DNA of 7,062 nt, from assembly GCA_030152425.1 (NCBI GenBank), contig JASLJP010000187.1, positions 1 through 7,062 of the forward strand, written 5' to 3'. The notes beneath the pieces were generated by a model that made no database searches, was not told where the DNA came from, and saw only the letters and a list, made by a program, of their open reading frames with translations. Positions 5,890-7,062 of this stretch are shown here, piece after piece. Within the stretch, counting starts at the first letter, position 1, and every line of letters starts with the position of its first letter. The translations under genes were made by a program, and so were the position numbers. The stretch is from Aquirhabdus sp. GTDB lineage: Bacteria; Pseudomonadota; Gammaproteobacteria; Pseudomonadales; Moraxellaceae.

Positions 5890-7062
5890 ATGCATATGTC
5901 GCCGCTCGCTACGTCTTCTACGGAAGTTCGCACCCCATCTGGCCATGTTTCAGATGCGGATGTGACGGGTTTGTATCAACCTGAAGATTTTCGGGATAAC
6001 TGTGGCTTTGGTCTGATTTCTCACATGCAGGGTCAGGCGAGTCATCATTTGCTACAGACTGCCATCCATAGCTTGAGCTGTATGACGCACCGTGGCGGTA
6101 TTGCAGCCGACGGTAAGACCGGTGACGGCTGTGGTTTGCTGCTGGCGATGCCCAAAGATTTCTTCCGTGCTGAAGCCGCAAAGCTCGGCGTCACTTTGCC
6201 AGAACTGTTTGCAGTTGGCACGATTTTCCTCAATACCGAAGCGACCCTCGCCCAGCACGCCCGTGACGTGCTCGATGCCGAGATCGCCAAAGTCGGTTTG
6301 ACCGTTGCTGCATGGCGCGAAGTCCCGATCAACGTCGATATTTTGGGCGAGATCGCCCTGCGCACGCTGCCGGCCTTTAGCCAGATCATTGTCGCTGCAC
6401 CTGCAGATATGGCCGAGGCGGAGTTTAACCGCAAGCTGTTCCTCGCGCGTCGTCATGCCGAAAGCCAGCTGACCCATGATCCGCTGTTCTACGTTACGAC
6501 GCTCGCCAGTACCGTCATCAGCTATAAAGGCCTGATGATGCCGAAGGACATTGCGGCCTTCTATCTGGATTTGAGCGATGAGCGGATGGCCTCGCATATC
6601 GTCGTGTTCCATCAACGCTTCTCGACCAACACCGCCCCGCGCTGGATGTTGGCGCAGCCGTTCCGTTATCTCGCGCACAACGGCGAAATCAATACCATCA
6701 TGGGCAATCGCAACTGGTCGGTCGCCCGTACGCCGAAGTTCGCCAATCCTTTGCTGCCGGGTCTGCTCGACATCAAACCACTGATCAACCGCACCGGTTC
6801 CGACTCCTCAAGTCTGGACAATATGCTCGAGATCTTGGTCGGTGGCGGCATGGACTTGTTCCGCGCGCTGCGTATGCTGGTGCCGCCAGCATGGCAAAAC
6901 GTCGAAACCATGGATGCCGATCTGCGCGCATTCTATGAGTTCAACTCCAAACACATGGAAGCGTGGGACGGTCCGGCCGGTCTCGTGATCCAAGACGGTC
7001 GCCATGCGATCTGTATGCTCGACCGTAACGGTCTGCGTCCGGCACGTTGGGTCATCACCAAG
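5890..7062 (+). CDS. gltB: Glutamate synthase (NADPH) large subunit, N-terminal part (3' end outside window)
   Basis: The frame stays open to the last base: 391 codons of a protein that normally has about 1,500. GltB takes the amide of glutamine and, with 2-oxoglutarate and electrons from NADPH through GltD, makes two glutamates; it acts in the cytoplasm. The part seen is the class II glutamine amidotransferase domain. C38 in DNCGFGLI is the expected nucleophile, exposed after removal of a propeptide of 37 residues. Other family signatures are HRGG and DGKTGDGCGLL, HQRFSTNT with R243, AHNGEINT with N264 and G265, TGSDSSSLDNMLE with D305, and WDGPAG followed by LDRNGLRPARWVITK at the window edge. 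All glutaminase residues are present. The FMN, iron-sulfur and C-terminal domains lie outside. It is separated from the upstream operon by a terminator and a long leader, so it is probably transcribed from its own promoter, and gltD is expected downstream. Confidence 0.97.
   Translation, partial: MHMSPLATSSTEVRTPSGHVSDADVTGLYQPEDFRDNCGFGLISHMQGQASHHLLQTAIHSLSCMTHRGGIAADGKTGDGCGLLLAMPKDFFRAEAAKLGVTLPELFAVGTIFLNTEATLAQHARDVLDAEIAKVGLTVAAWREVPINVDILGEIALRTLPAFSQIIVAAPADMAEAEFNRKLFLARRHAESQLTHDPLFYVTTLASTVISYKGLMMPKDIAAFYLDLSDERMASHIVVFHQRFSTNTAPRWMLAQPFRYLAHNGEINTIMGNRNWSVARTPKFANPLLPGLLDIKPLINRTGSDSSSLDNMLEILVGGGMDLFRALRMLVPPAWQNVETMDADLRAFYEFNSKHMEAWDGPAGLVIQDGRHAICMLDRNGLRPARWVITK

Noticed and set aside
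6052..6678. A 208-codon minus-strand ORF inside gltB
   Set aside because: It lies opposite a frame with every glutaminase motif of GltB intact, and its translation shows no recognisable family.
1..7062. Mobile element, defence system, CRISPR array or novel multi-gene system
   Set aside because: Every long coding region belongs to a known housekeeping or pilus family in a conserved order; no transposase, integrase, repeat array or target duplication is seen.

Overview
The window carries a chromosomal block of housekeeping genes, all on the + strand: the 3' end of pilP, then pilQ, aroK, aroB, a DamX-like SPOR-domain membrane protein gene, a strong intrinsic terminator, a roughly 460-base AT-rich region, and the first 391 codons of gltB. 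The order pilP-pilQ-aroK-aroB-SPOR protein-gltB is typical of Gammaproteobacteria in the Pseudomonadales. The protein sequences and the simple SPOR protein (no AAA ATPase part) point to the Moraxellaceae, perhaps an Acinetobacter relative of medium GC content. This assignment rests on gene order and remembered family sequences, not on a search.

Layout. Bases 1-345 are the C-terminal part of the type IV pilus lipoprotein PilP. Bases 365-2644 encode the outer-membrane secretin PilQ, with a signal peptide, two AMIN-type domains, a secretin/TonB short N-terminal domain, a NolW-type domain and the secretin barrel. Bases 2693-3265 encode shikimate kinase and 3313-4455 encode 3-dehydroquinate synthase. 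The next gene, 4452-5336, overlaps aroB by ATGA and encodes a one-pass inner-membrane protein with a central SPOR domain. The genes are closely spaced and no terminator is seen before 5401-5429, so they probably form one operon, the end of a pilMNOPQ-aroKB-damX transcript.

After the terminator, bases 5430-5889 contain no sure gene. They hold two candidate promoters, several short palindromes, a small tandem repeat and a 36-codon ORF whose composition differs from its surroundings. This looks like a long control region for gltB, which starts at 5890 after a clear ribosome binding site and runs off the window. GltB is the glutamine-hydrolysing large subunit of glutamate synthase.

Functionally, PilP and PilQ build the pilus secretin channel, AroB and AroK catalyse two shikimate-pathway steps, the SPOR protein probably binds septal peptidoglycan, and GltB assimilates nitrogen. 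I see no mobile element, CRISPR array, RNA gene or defence system. The least explained part is the region before gltB.
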